Assembly: GCA_030340625.1 (NCBI GenBank)
Contig: JAOPHQ010003137.1
Coordinates: 119,501-183,500 of the forward strand
DNA: 64,000 nt
Direction of reading: 5' to 3'
From: Merluccius polli
Taxonomy: Eukaryota > Chordata > Actinopteri > Gadiformes > Merlucciidae
This document shows positions 52,807 through 63,010 of the stretch, piece after piece. A program made the position numbers and the translations under genes. Every line of letters starts with the position of its first letter. Within the stretch, counting starts at the first letter, position 1. The notes below the pieces were generated by a model. It made no database searches and had not been told where the DNA came from. It saw only the letters and a program-made list of their open reading frames with translations.

Positions 52807-54126
52807 ATGCATAATTTCTGTCTGGATCAGTGTGTGTGTATGTGTGTGTGCATGCATGCATGCATGTGTGCGTGTGTGTGTATGTGTGTGTATATGTATG
52901 TGTCCAGCAATGTGCTGACATCCCAATTGTCAGCTGGAATAACTTTCACCAGCCCACAAACCTTACCAAGCATAAGTGTGTAAAGATGCATGATCGCAGG
53001 GTAGTGTCATCATACCGTAAGTGAGTCTATTATTGTTGCATCCGACCGCATGTCAGACCTCATCTGGACACACGACACAAACAACTCCTGCACATGTGTC
53101 GGTACGGCCGAGTGTCGCCTCGTTTCACTTCCTTCCATAGAGTCCTGTTGAAGACCACGTGGTGACTGCAGTATTAAATATTTACTTGATGATTAAATGA
53201 CTTCAATGAAATTGAATGAAATGGAAATAATAATTCAGGCAGAAGTTAATCAACTTGTCAAATAAAAAAAGTTGGAAACTGGCATACATTTTAAAAGGAT
53301 GGGTTTTGGTTTCCACCAGCACATTTTTTCCAAGGGTATGAATTAAATGTATGCTCAGTGACATGAGGTGTGAACCTAACCAAGAGTCATACTCGCTCCT
53401 GCACATTGTTTATGCTACAGTACAGACATGAATCTTTCTTTGTAGAGAATAGGCTTTTGTTTAATAACATCAACAAAATCTGTGTGTGTGGTTGTGTGTG
53501 TGTGCGTGCCTGCCTGCCTGCGTGCACTTGTGTGTGTGTGTGTGTGTGTACACGTGTGTGTGCATGCGTGTTTGTGTTTGTTTTGTTTTGCCAAACCAAC
53601 AAAAGAAACACAACTAAAACAAACTGGCAACAACAATATTGTCTCTCTGCTGTCCTGCAACCACAGGGTCACACTTGAACGCTTAATATTTATTCAACAG
53701 CCAAATATGAGTTTGGGCAAGCAGTGCACACATATTATAAGAGAGAGGAGAGGAAGAGGCTAAAGTAAAGGCAGACTCATTACTCCCAGTAGTTAAATGT
53801 TTACCAGCTCTAAACACACCTAATTGGGCGATCAAAGCGAGGGAGTGACAGAGAATCCCCCTCAACACACGGCTGACAGTGTAACCAATGCGCAAGATCA
53901 GCTCAAGTCTTCGTCGTTTGATCCTCTCCTGGATATTGCTAATTGTTGTTTGGTTAGAATGTGTTCAGCAGTGACCTCGACACAGGCTAGGTACCCTGCT
54001 TCATGCCTGGCTTGTGTTGCTTTTCTTAAAAAGAAAAAACTCAATTAATTAAATAAAGGGAAACTGTGGGGAATACAATACAACAAATTGTATTTTCTGT
54101 TTTCCGTTGCGTTTTTTTTAAGTGGG
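52807..54126. other. No gene seen; (TG)n repeats
   Basis: (TG)n-rich with GCATGCATGCATG at 52830-52905; another TG tract with CCTGCCTGCC at 53481-53580. No domain recognised. Confidence 0.55.
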
Positions 54127-54693
54127 TGTTACGGCCTCCACAAACTCAAACAACACCTGGCTCAAAGGTGGGGAGACCACAACACAAAATCGAACACCAC
54201 AAGAACTCAAAGTTTAGGCTGTTTATTTGCCACCTTCAAAACAATCAAATAATGAAAGACAAAAAACAACATACCATTTCGGAGAAAAGAACAGAGGATA
54301 ACTCAGGCCTGGAGATGCCAACAACTAAGGATAAATGGGGGGGGGGAAACCAGGCCAACCCCTATAGGGCCGTCGAAGCTGGTTTCCCTCCCAAAACAAA
54401 CCAAAACCCCACTAACACCCAACAAAACGAAAACCAGGCTAGTGGCCATCTCCGGGCCAACATAAAAAGCAAAAGGAACTGAACATAACAAAGGTAAATT
54501 TCACGGTGTCTCCTGGCCACCCCTCAGTCTCCAAAGGAGAGCTTTTAAAGGGGCCAAGTAGGCGGAGCCACAGCCAGACCGGATTGGCCGCAGGTGCGCC
54601 AATCTAGTGTGGGAGAGAGAGAGAGAGAGAGAGAGCATTAGTGTTAATTGAAGGTGTTACTGCAATAGGCTGACGAGGCCGCCACACGCAACA
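54127..54693 (-). repeat. Gypsy 3' LTR (left copy)
   Basis: 567 bp, starts TGTTACGG and ends GCAACA; includes a (GA)n run at about 54610-54634. The 138-codon frame inside is repeated in the other LTR and is a chance frame. Confidence 0.9.
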
Positions 54694-54735
54694 CCCCCAC
54701 CCTATGATGGCGAACACCGGGATCGCAACGTGGGG

Positions 54736-57700
54736 TCAGCCATCAGAAAAGGAGCGTGACAAGGCGTCGGCCAGAACATTATCCCTGCCACGGATATGTC
54801 TGATCTCCACATTGAAAGCCTGCAAGAAGAGGGACCACCGCATAAGCCTCTGGTTAGTGTTACGCATCCGGTCGAGAAAGACCAGAGGATTATGATCCGT
54901 AAAAATAACAGTGGTTCCGCAAGAAGCACCAACATAAACCTCAAAATGCCGCAGCGCTAATACAAGCGCAAGGGCCTCCTTCTCAACAGTTGAATAGACT
55001 CGCTGATGCTGATTGAATTTTTTTGAGTAGTACGAGACCGGATGCTCAACGCCATCATCCCCATCCTGAAGCAGGACCGCACCCGCCCCTGCATCACACG
55101 CATCCACCGCGAGTCTAAAAGGCCGCTCAAATACCGGCGCAGCCAGAACAGGAGCATGAGTCAGCAGGGCTTTAATGCTGTCAAAAGCATGTTGGCAAAC
55201 TGGCGACCACACATAACGGACCTTCGGGCTCAACAAGTCGGTTAAAGGGGCAGCGACGGCCGAGAAGTTGTTACAAAAGCCCCTGTAATAACCCGCCATT
55301 CCCAAAAATCGCATGAGACCACGGCGAGTGACGGGAGGAGGGAACGACAGGATAGCCTCCACCTTGGAGTGCACGGGCCTAACCTGACCCCCGCCCACAA
55401 CCTTGCCAAGATACCTCACCGTAGCCGGCCCAAATTCACATTTGGCAAGGTTCAGGGTGAGATTGGCCTCACGCAGCCTACAACAAACCGCACGAAGCTG
55501 AGCCATGTGGTCCTCCCAGGAATCGGAGTATACCACGATGTCATCCAAGTAAGCCTCGCAGCCCGACAACCCTGACAGAACGATGTTTACCAGACGCTGG
55601 AAGGTAGCGGGAGCATTTCGGACCCCAAATGGCATCACTTGCAAAAATGAATTGGGGGTCACAAAAGCGGAAATCAACTGAGCCCTGGGAGTTAACGGCA
55701 CTTGCCAATACCCCTTCAGGAGGTCGAGTTTAGTAACGAACTTGGCACGCCCGACGTTGTCTACGCAGTCGTCAACTCTGGGCAGAGGATAACAATCAGG
55801 CTTCGTGACCCCATTCACCCTGCGGTAATCGGTACAGAACCGATCAGAGCCGTCGGACTTCGCCGCCAAAAGACAAGGGGAACTCCAAGCGCTCGAACTA
55901 GGTACGGCTATCCCGTTCTCCAGCATGTAGTTCACCTGCTTCTGAAGACGAAGCCGTTTGTCGGGATTCACGCGATACGCATGCTGCTTAATTGGCAGGG
56001 AATCACCGACATCGATATCGTGTTGTAAGACGTGTGTGCGAGTCGGCACATCTGAAAAGAGGGAGAGGTTAAAGTTAATCAAGCCAATCACATCCTCACG
56101 CTGAGACGGAGCCAGATGTGGAAAACAATCCTCGAGGCGAGAGAGCATCTCGGAGTTATTAAGACGCCCATGTGAAAGATCGTTAGATATACCCACAACA
56201 TCATCCTGGTCAACTAACGCCTGAGCGTCGGAAGTCACGGAAGGAGGAAGGCTGGCACTGCCAGACAGCGCCAGGGTCACCACTTCACCCCCAAGGATTT
56301 CAGCACTGGACAGCTCCGGCGCCACGCCGGCCTCGGCGCCCCCAGGAGGCGGAGAAACGGACTGCAACCCTCTGTCAAAATAAGGCTTCAACATATTAAT
56401 GTGACACAGCCTACCATGCCTATGACGGTCGGGAGTGGCGATGATATAGTCCCGGTCGCCCACCTTCTCCTTAACCTTCTCCTTAACCCAGTCAGCCATA
56501 AAGCTGTCAGACAAGTCCACCTCTTCAGTCTGAGGCAGCTCCTGACGTTCAGCCATCGCCCGAGTAACAGCGCAAACGGTAAACACGTTTGGATACTCCG
56601 CAGCCAAGTTGTCAGATTTCGTCAGCAGGGGCACGGCAATTACTTCTGGGTTAATGAGCAGTTTACCACCGGCCAGATCATTCCCTAAAAGCAGAGACAC
56701 CCCCTCTATTGGGAATTTCGCCCGGACCCCCACCTTAACATACCCTGTGACCAAATCTGAGTCAAGATAAATGTTATGGAGCGGCAGGCCCACATACTGC
56801 ATATCAAATCCTCTCACCAGCACATCAGACTTAAGTGCAGACTCCTCGGAAAATGGCAGAACATGCTCTAAAATCACTGACTGATTGGACGCAGTGTCTC
56901 GGATGATATTAACAGGCACCTTCGCGCCCCCCTCAACCAGAGAGACAAACCCTTTCATTAAAAATGGCTGGAAATCAGAGTCAGGATCACGTGACTGCTG
57001 TACGGGAACAGAAGGCTGAAACTCATTTTCACTTTTTATCAACACAACAGATTTAGCAGGTCTTGACTTATTTCCGAGTGCAAAACATCTGTTCATAGTG
57101 TGACCAGGTTTTCTACAGTAACTACAAAGTGTCCTGTCAACAGCTCCATCCCCACTGTCCAGCCTCCCAGACTTCTCCACTTCTCGTCTGGCAGGTGGGA
57201 CGTAAGGTTTCACTGGAATACTATCAGATTGAGAAAGATTAGCCCTACGCCACGGGGAATAAGAAGCACGTTCAGAGGATAAGTGAACCTTATCAAAACT
57301 GTCCCTGTGGGTGAGCACATACTCATCGGCAAGCATGGATGCAGCTGAAAGAGTGGAAACTTTCTGCTCAGCAATATAGGTGGCTATCTTATCAGGCAAG
57401 CAGTTCCTGAACTCCTCCATCAAAATTAACTCACGCAGTTTACCAAAATCAGTAATGTCTTTTGAATGGCACCACCGGTCAAAAAGAGCCTCCTTCTCTC
57501 GGCCGAACTCAGCATACGTATGACTATCATACTTTTTATACCGGCGAAACTTCTGCCTGTAAGCCTCCGGCACCAGCTCAAACGCTCTTAACACCGCAGT
57601 TTTAACTTTATCATACTCAAGACTGTCATTCGGTGACAACGATGCATATGCCTCCTGGGCTTTCCCAGTAAGCACACATTGCAATAGCAACGGCCAAACA

Positions 57701-58083
57701 TCTCTGGGCCACTTTAAAGTGCCAGCCACACGTTCAAACAGGATAAAATACTTATCCACATCTCTCTCATTAAATGGAGGTATCATTCGGATGCACTTGT
57801 TTATATCAAAAACAGCTTGTGAACCCGCTGAACGGCGGTGGGGGGAAGAAGGATCTAGCTCTAACTCCTTTAAACGTATCTCAAGTTTAGTCCTTTCCTC
57901 TAACTCCCGCAGCTGCACCTGATTCCTAAGCTCCAGCTCCTTCAGATCCAGCCGGCGCATCTCTAACTCCATCTCCTTCATCCTAAGAGCTTCCTGAACC
58001 TGAACCGGTTTCATTGACACAGCGCCCCCCCTCCGGGCCGGAAGACAAAATACCCTGATCAGACAACGCAGCCAGCAGCTCAC
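54736..58083 (-). CDS. Gypsy gag-pol lacking integrase core
   Basis: 1115 codons. Residues 35-75 are a coiled coil (MKEMELEMRRLDLKELELR). Residues 112-250 are a SCAN/capsid-like gag domain (PPFNERDVDKYFILFERVA). A CCHC knuckle CSYCRKPGHTMNRC lies at 320-333. The protease has RDTASN (Asp 396), with A in place of the usual G after DT/DS. Then LSDSFM (about 525) is followed within a few residues by DYIIATPDR and LCHINMLKPYF, sequence belonging to the integrase C-terminus, so roughly the whole integrase core is absent in frame. RT: TKLDLLKGYWQVPL, YLDDIVVY (845-848). RNase H: AVDACDAG, STVEKEALAL, FTDHNPL. It ends at VLADALSRSFSDG. Integrase before RT is the Gmr1-like order. The natural gag start lies upstream in another frame (58219). 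Confidence 0.88.
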   Translation of the reverse strand: MSCWLRCLIRVFCLPARRGGAVSMKPVQVQEALRMKEMELEMRRLDLKELELRNQVQLRELEERTKLEIRLKELELDPSSPHRRSAGSQAVFDINKCIRMIPPFNERDVDKYFILFERVAGTLKWPRDVWPLLLQCVLTGKAQEAYASLSPNDSLEYDKVKTAVLRAFELVPEAYRQKFRRYKKYDSHTYAEFGREKEALFDRWCHSKDITDFGKLRELILMEEFRNCLPDKIATYIAEQKVSTLSAASMLADEYVLTHRDSFDKVHLSSERASYSPWRRANLSQSDSIPVKPYVPPARREVEKSGRLDSGDGAVDRTLCSYCRKPGHTMNRCFALGNKSRPAKSVVLIKSENEFQPSVPVQQSRDPDSDFQPFLMKGFVSLVEGGAKVPVNIIRDTASNQSVILEHVLPFSEESALKSDVLVRGFDMQYVGLPLHNIYLDSDLVTGYVKVGVRAKFPIEGVSLLLGNDLAGGKLLINPEVIAVPLLTKSDNLAAEYPNVFTVCAVTRAMAERQELPQTEEVDLSDSFMADWVKEKVKEKVGDRDYIIATPDRHRHGRLCHINMLKPYFDRGLQSVSPPPGGAEAGVAPELSSAEILGGEVVTLALSGSASLPPSVTSDAQALVDQDDVVGISNDLSHGRLNNSEMLSRLEDCFPHLAPSQREDVIGLINFNLSLFSDVPTRTHVLQHDIDVGDSLPIKQHAYRVNPDKRLRLQKQVNYMLENGIAVPSSSAWSSPCLLAAKSDGSDRFCTDYRRVNGVTKPDCYPLPRVDDCVDNVGRAKFVTKLDLLKGYWQVPLTPRAQLISAFVTPNSFLQVMPFGVRNAPATFQRLVNIVLSGLSGCEAYLDDIVVYSDSWEDHMAQLRAVCCRLREANLTLNLAKCEFGPATVRYLGKVVGGGQVRPVHSKVEAILSFPPPVTRRGLMRFLGMAGYYRGFCNNFSAVAAPLTDLLSPKVRYVWSPVCQHAFDSIKALLTHAPVLAAPVFERPFRLAVDACDAGAGAVLLQDGDDGVEHPVSYYSKKFNQHQRVYSTVEKEALALVLALRHFEVYVGASCGTTVIFTDHNPLVFLDRMRNTNQRLMRWSLFLQAFNVEIRHIRGRDNVLADALSRSFSDG

Positions 58084-58231
58084 GCTGAATCACCTTTTTT
58101 GACTGCTGTTTCATGACTGTGACGTCATAATGCTCCGCAACTAACAGCAAGTTCTCCTTAGAACACTGATAAAACAGTACCAAAGTAGGCTGCGCCACAA
58201 ATCCTTCCAAACTGAACTCCATATTTAACAC
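57983..58231 (-). pseudogene. Gypsy gag N-terminal part, out of frame with gag-pol
   Basis: Reads MEFSLEGFVAQPTLVLFYQC, a typical start of this gypsy family's gag. It runs into GPEGGRC where a seven-base C/G run (58025-58031) separates it from the long frame. Either a homopolymer indel broke gag or ribosomes slip there. The long ORF's first 20 residues (MSCWLRCL..) are likely not authentic. Confidence 0.6.
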
Positions 58232-58446
58232 AAGACAGCCTACAACTCAGACAAACTGCAAAACAACCAATTCGCCACAACAAATAAGGCAGGTGCGCAG
58301 AAACAAACCTAATTAAGCGAGAGAAGGGAAACTCCGCCAAAGACGCTCACCAAAGCACAAAATCAACGTGCAGCAGTAACAAAGACCGCAGCACAAATGG
58401 AAGACAGACCCACAGCACAATAAATGGCGTCCTAGAAAAACGCCAA

Positions 58447-58460
58447 CGGACGAGCCCCCA
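58447..58460 (-). other. Primer-binding site, proline-tRNA type
   Basis: TGGGGGCTCGTCCG on the minus strand, just inside the 5' LTR; the first 14 bases of the standard Pro-tRNA complement are matched. Confidence 0.75.
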
Positions 58461-58463
58461 TTA

Positions 58464-59032
58464 TGTTACGGCCTCCACAAACTCAAACAACACCTGGCTC
58501 AAAGGTGGGGAGACCACAACACAAAATCGAACACCACAAGAACTCAAAGTTTAGGCTGTTTATTTGCCACCTTCAAAACAATCAAATAATGAAAGACAAA
58601 AAACAACATACCATTTCGGAGAAAAGAACAGAGGATAACTCAGGCCTGGAGATGCCAACAACTAAGGATAAATGGGGGGGGGGAAACCAGGCCAACCCCT
58701 ATAGGGCCGTCGAAGCTGGTTTCCCTCCCAAAACAAACCAAAACCCCACTAACACCCAACAAAACGAAAACCAGGCTAGTGGCCATCTCCGGGCCAACAT
58801 AAAAAGCAAAAGGAACTGAACATAACAAAGGTAAATTTCACGGTGTCTCCTGGCCACCCCTCAGTCTCCAAAGGAGAGCTTTTAAAGGGGCCAAGTAGGC
58901 GGAGCCACAGCCAGACCGGATTGGCCGCAGGTGCGCCAATCTAGTGTGGGAGAGAGAGAGAGAGAGAGAGAGAGCATTAGTGTTAATTGAAGGTGTTACT
59001 GCAATAGGCTGACGAGGCCGCCACACGCAACA
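58464..59032 (-). repeat. Gypsy 5' LTR (right copy)
   Basis: 569 bp, near-identical to the left copy. Confidence 0.9.
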
Positions 59033-59039
59033 GTGGGTA

Positions 59040-59684
59040 GTGGGGTGTGTGTTTTTTTTTACTTCTTTCTTTTGGCTACTGTTTTTTCTTGTAGGTTCTT
59101 TGTTCTGCCTTTGAGTTGGATATGTTGAGTGATATCCACAAGAGGACTTGGTGGTAATTCAGACAACAAGTTAATACATTTCAGCAATATCTTTATATAT
59201 TACTGAAGTAATATCTATATAGTAATAATCAACAGAATGCAGATAAAGGGGAAAATCCTACTCTATGTGCTCATGTCAATTGTTCGAAAGCAAAGCAATG
59301 AAGTTTTATCTGTGAACATGAAGGGGTAACCTTTCTTCTGCATGTATGGAGCACACAGCCCACAATGTTCCATCTCCTTTTGTTCAATTCTCTTATTTTT
59401 CGCACATTTTCATCATGATTGGTGAAGAAATTACTAATTTCCAGGTGAGACAGCATATAAGAGTTGGACTAAATATAGCGGTGTGAATTGATTGCGCAGG
59501 AGTTTATTTGCGATAGCGGGAGTGCATGGTGCGGTTATATCACGGTGCTTATATACCAATCACGATCACAATCACGAGATTTTTACAGTAAAAAGAAGCA
59601 ACACTATTTGCATTAGGTGTAGATAGAAATAAGGGATCTGAAAAATGTAAAAAATGAATAATATGTATGTAATATGTGTGTGAA

Positions 59685-59718
<34 letters not shown>
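59040..59718. other. No gene seen
   Basis: AT-rich, with GATTGCGCAGG/GCGATAGCGG and ATATCACGG near 59490-59550. Ends in a (TG)n tract (59691-59719) adjoining the LINE fragment. Confidence 0.5.
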
Positions 59719-59719
<1 letters not shown>

Positions 59720-59721
<2 letters not shown>

Positions 59722-60900
59722 AAAACTTGGTAGGGGCCCTGGTGAGATTGTGTTCACAGTCCTGATGGTCTGGGGGAAAAAACTTAACTGTCTCAGTCTC
59801 TATGTTTTTGCTGCATGACAGCGGACTGCAGCAGCTGGAACAGTCCGTTGTTGGGGTGGTGAGGATCATCATGATCCTACAAGCTCTGGTTCTGCACCTT
59901 CTGGTGTATAAGTCCTGCAGGGAGGGTAGTGTAGTTCCAATAGTGTGTTCAGCCAAATGCAGAGCCATCCTATCCTGTTGCCAAACCAGGCAGTGATGTT
60001 TCCTGTCAGGATGCTCTGCAGCTCCAGAGTAGAAGGTCTGAAGGATCATCAGGGAGAATCAGCCTGGTGGTGGTAAAGGTGATGCCTTGCCTTTCTCACC
60101 AGTGTGTCTGTATGTGTTGACCATGTCAGATCCTCTGTGATGTGGACTCCCAGGTATTTATAACTGCTTACCCTATCCACAGTAGTCCTGTTAATCCACA
60201 GTGGTGTGTAAATCCTCTGATGTTGTGCTCTCCTAAAGTCCATAATCAGCTGCTTGGTTTTAGTGACATTCATGAGGAGGCTGTTGTCATGGCACCAGAG
60301 TGACAGATCAGCCACTTTCTCCAGTAAGGCCTTCTCATCGTTGTCGGAGATCAGGCCTACCACCACTGTGTCATCCGCCAACTTGATGATGGAGTTGGAA
60401 CCTGGCCACACGGTCATGTTTGTACAGGGAGTACAGTAGGGGGCTGAGAACGCATTCCTGGGGAGATCCTGTGTTCAGTGTGAGGGGGTTGGAGGTGTGT
60501 CTGCCCACCCAGACCACCTTGGACCTGGCGGTCAGGAAGTCCAGGATCCAGGCACACAGGGGGGTGTTCAGTTTGCCAGCCAGTCTGGTGGGGACTTTGC
60601 TGTTGAAAGCTGAACTGTAATCAGTGAACATCTCACATAGCCCCCCTTCCAGCTGTCAAATGAGAAAGTGTAGTGTGCAGTACCTGGGAGACAGCATCAT
60701 CCATGGATCTGTTTGGCGGATATGTGAACTGGTATGAGGTGGTACAAGGGAGGGAAGCACCAATGTAATCCTTGATCAGACACACAATTTTATCATTAGC
60801 CAGTGAGCTAGCGGTGTTGTTTGTTAGCCTCAAACCGTGCATAAAATGAGTTCAGGTCATCAGCTAGGGATACGTCAGCACACAGAGTTGAGGGGGAACT
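59720..60900 (-). pseudogene. LINE reverse transcriptase and C-terminal fragment
   Basis: Minus strand. Blocks in order: YPPNRSMDDAVSQVLHTTLS (about 60725-60665), FTDYSSAFNS (60628-60598), LCAWILDFLTARSKVV, LNTGSPQECVLSPLLYSLY (usual PQGCVLSP), IKLADDTVVVGLI (catalytic ADD, about 60385), MNVTKTKQLIMDFRR, VSSYKYLGVHITEDLTWSTH, then after frameshifts GTTLPSLQDLYTRRCRTRA and a VKFFPP end near 59780. At least three frameshifts. Same broad family as the endonuclease fragment at 29721-30960. Confidence 0.75.
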
Positions 60901-62719
60901 GCCCTGGTAATAGTCAGTCAGTTCATGTTGTCTGGCAGTTCATGTTGTTTTAACTACTATCACCCACCCCCCCTTATACATCCAGAATAAACAAATATAC
61001 AAATATATACAAATCACCATAAAATCTCACTGATTGCAAGTGGGTCACATTTAGGTTAGGTTAGTTAGGTAGTTTGGGCCCTAAAGCAGAGGGATGTTTT
61101 TTGAAGATTATAAAATTGCATTTTATAGTGACCTCAATATCATCCAAAACAACCAAAAGAAATGTGTGTAAAATGATGATATTTTTCAAATGTTTAAAAC
61201 AGCCTGGGGTCAAATTGAACCCCAAAGAACACCGATATAGCAATGTATACACCATATAAAATGTGTACAGGATATTGAAAACATATGTTTAACCAGTTAT
61301 CCCCATTCAATTAGGAAAAGTCATTAAATATGAAGCAAAATGATTTATTTAGACACGTTAAACATTGAATGGGGTCAAATTGACCCTAAAGTTAAGGTTA
61401 AGGTATGATGTTATTAAAACCATACATTTTACAGCAATGCACACAAACTTATAATGTACACTGCTATGGCCCTCAACAACATTAAAGTCAACACTGCACC
61501 TCAATATAATATATCACCGATGTTCCTGTGTTACATGAGTCGATGTACACCAAGTGTGTTGTGACGCAAAGGTTCTCTGTTATTTGCACTATAGCCTACT
61601 TATACAGTATAAATAAACATGTGTTAGAAAAAGCTGTAAAAAAGCTGAAAAGCTGTCATAATCCGCTAATACAGCAGAAAATGAGGACACATTCTTTCTG
61701 GAAATCATTTACTTTCTCTCCGGTTTAATAATTTCTCAGTAAAATATGTTTTTCTTCTGTTCTCAAAACTCTACCTTTACTACAGGACATAACCTTTGCT
61801 ATGACTGTAGGGAGATTGAGAAGACGCAATGCGCAATCAAGACATTTAAATACCATTGAAATAATCCACACAGATTTGTGTGTGAAACATATTTTGTTCA
61901 TTTTTTGGTTTTCATGTTGTGTCACCTTAACAGACAGAACAGTTGCAACAAGTGTATCAGCAGATACATGATGAAGAGGGGAAGGTGCGAGGCCCAGCCT
62001 GGCATCTTAATGCTTTAGGAGGACGAGTAATGGCCCTCACTGACAGACAATATCCTTCTCCATTTATCATTCACTAATAACCCGGCCCGACATTCGCACA
62101 CACACTTGCTCACACACTTACATTCATTTTTGCATATTCTGTCCCTCATATTATTTAGTCTCCAACTGTGGCACTGTTTGTGTATGTGCGTGCATCCGTG
62201 CGTGCATGCGTGCGTACACAGGCATATTTCTATTGTATGTATGCATTTGTAAGTTCAGTTGCAGTGAGATATCATCCCAATAAATTACAATGTCCAGCAG
62301 CTGCTGAGACTGATGTCATGTTGATGAAGAATCAAATTCACAATTTAATTACTGCATAGCGGAAACTGCATGGAGTGCTGAGGCTACAAAGAGAAATAAT
62401 ATACCAGTAGCAAACCGTGACTTGCCCCCTGTGACCCCCCTTCCCCCGTCGGGAAAAAAGCAAACCATCAGCTTAGCTTAACAGGTCCTTTCTATAGTAT
62501 TGGACCCTTTTCACAGTAGCAGGGTAAAGTAACTTCCTGTTCCTGTCATTTTAACATTAGGTCACTTTTATTTATGTCCATCGCAGCACCAGCATGGTCA
62601 ATTTATATTGACTGGACTAGCTGGACTAGCCATACCTAAATGGACTTAAAATGTATTAACATATATTTTAAATGGACTTAATACTTAAAATAAAATTTAA
62701 AATAAAATAAAAAACACTG
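60901..62719. other. No gene seen
   Basis: AT-rich. Two copies of GGGGTCAAATTGA(A/C)CC at about 61204 and 61374 hint at a decayed MITE. Short TG/GCGTGC tract at 62180-62220. Confidence 0.45.
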
Positions 62720-62722
62720 CCT

Positions 62723-63010
62723 CTACACACAGACCCCACCCTCCCCCTCCATCCTGGAGACGGGAGGCTTGGGGCTGCTGCCTTGGCTGGCCATTGCAGA
62801 GGCTAGCTGGATGGGCTTGGAGGAGGCCTGACAGCTGGGCCGCAGCTCCTCAGAGGGCCTGGAACAGCCCTTGGTAGGTCCCCCCACTCCACCAGGGCGA
62901 CTACACATGATCCCCATCTCCTCCCGGAGCATGGGGCCTTGGGCTGCTGTGCTGCTTCCATGTCCCTTTCTGGGTGCTGCTGTAGCAGTTTTCCCTGCTA
63001 CATGCCACAT
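62723..63010 (-). other. GC-rich open stretch, possible exon
   Basis: A 95-codon minus-strand frame in an island clearly richer in GC than its AT-rich surroundings. Text such as RKGHGSSTAAQGPMLREEMG and QASSKPIQLASAMASQGSSP is serine/proline-rich without a domain. A possible acceptor TGCTACAGCAG at about 62985 precedes it. I do not recognise the protein. It could be a host exon or a chance frame. Confidence 0.25.

Larger units (their letters stand above)
54127..59032 (-). mobile_element. Ty3/gypsy retrotransposon with integrase core missing, young
   Basis: LTRs 54127-54693 and 58464-59032 look identical except for one extra GA unit in the (GA)n run of the right copy. A 5-bp duplication GTGGG flanks the element (54122-54126 and 59033-59037). 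On the minus strand the 5' LTR is the right copy; TGGGGGCTCGTCCG (58460-58447) three bases in matches a proline-tRNA primer-binding site. A purine tract AGGGTGGGGG precedes the 3' LTR. One long ORF covers gag, protease, RT and RNase H. No integrase core is found anywhere between the LTRs. Confidence 0.9.

Noticed and set aside
54066..54482. 138-codon frame repeated at 58463-58819
   Set aside because: Lies within the two gypsy LTRs and duplicates with them; not a gene pair.
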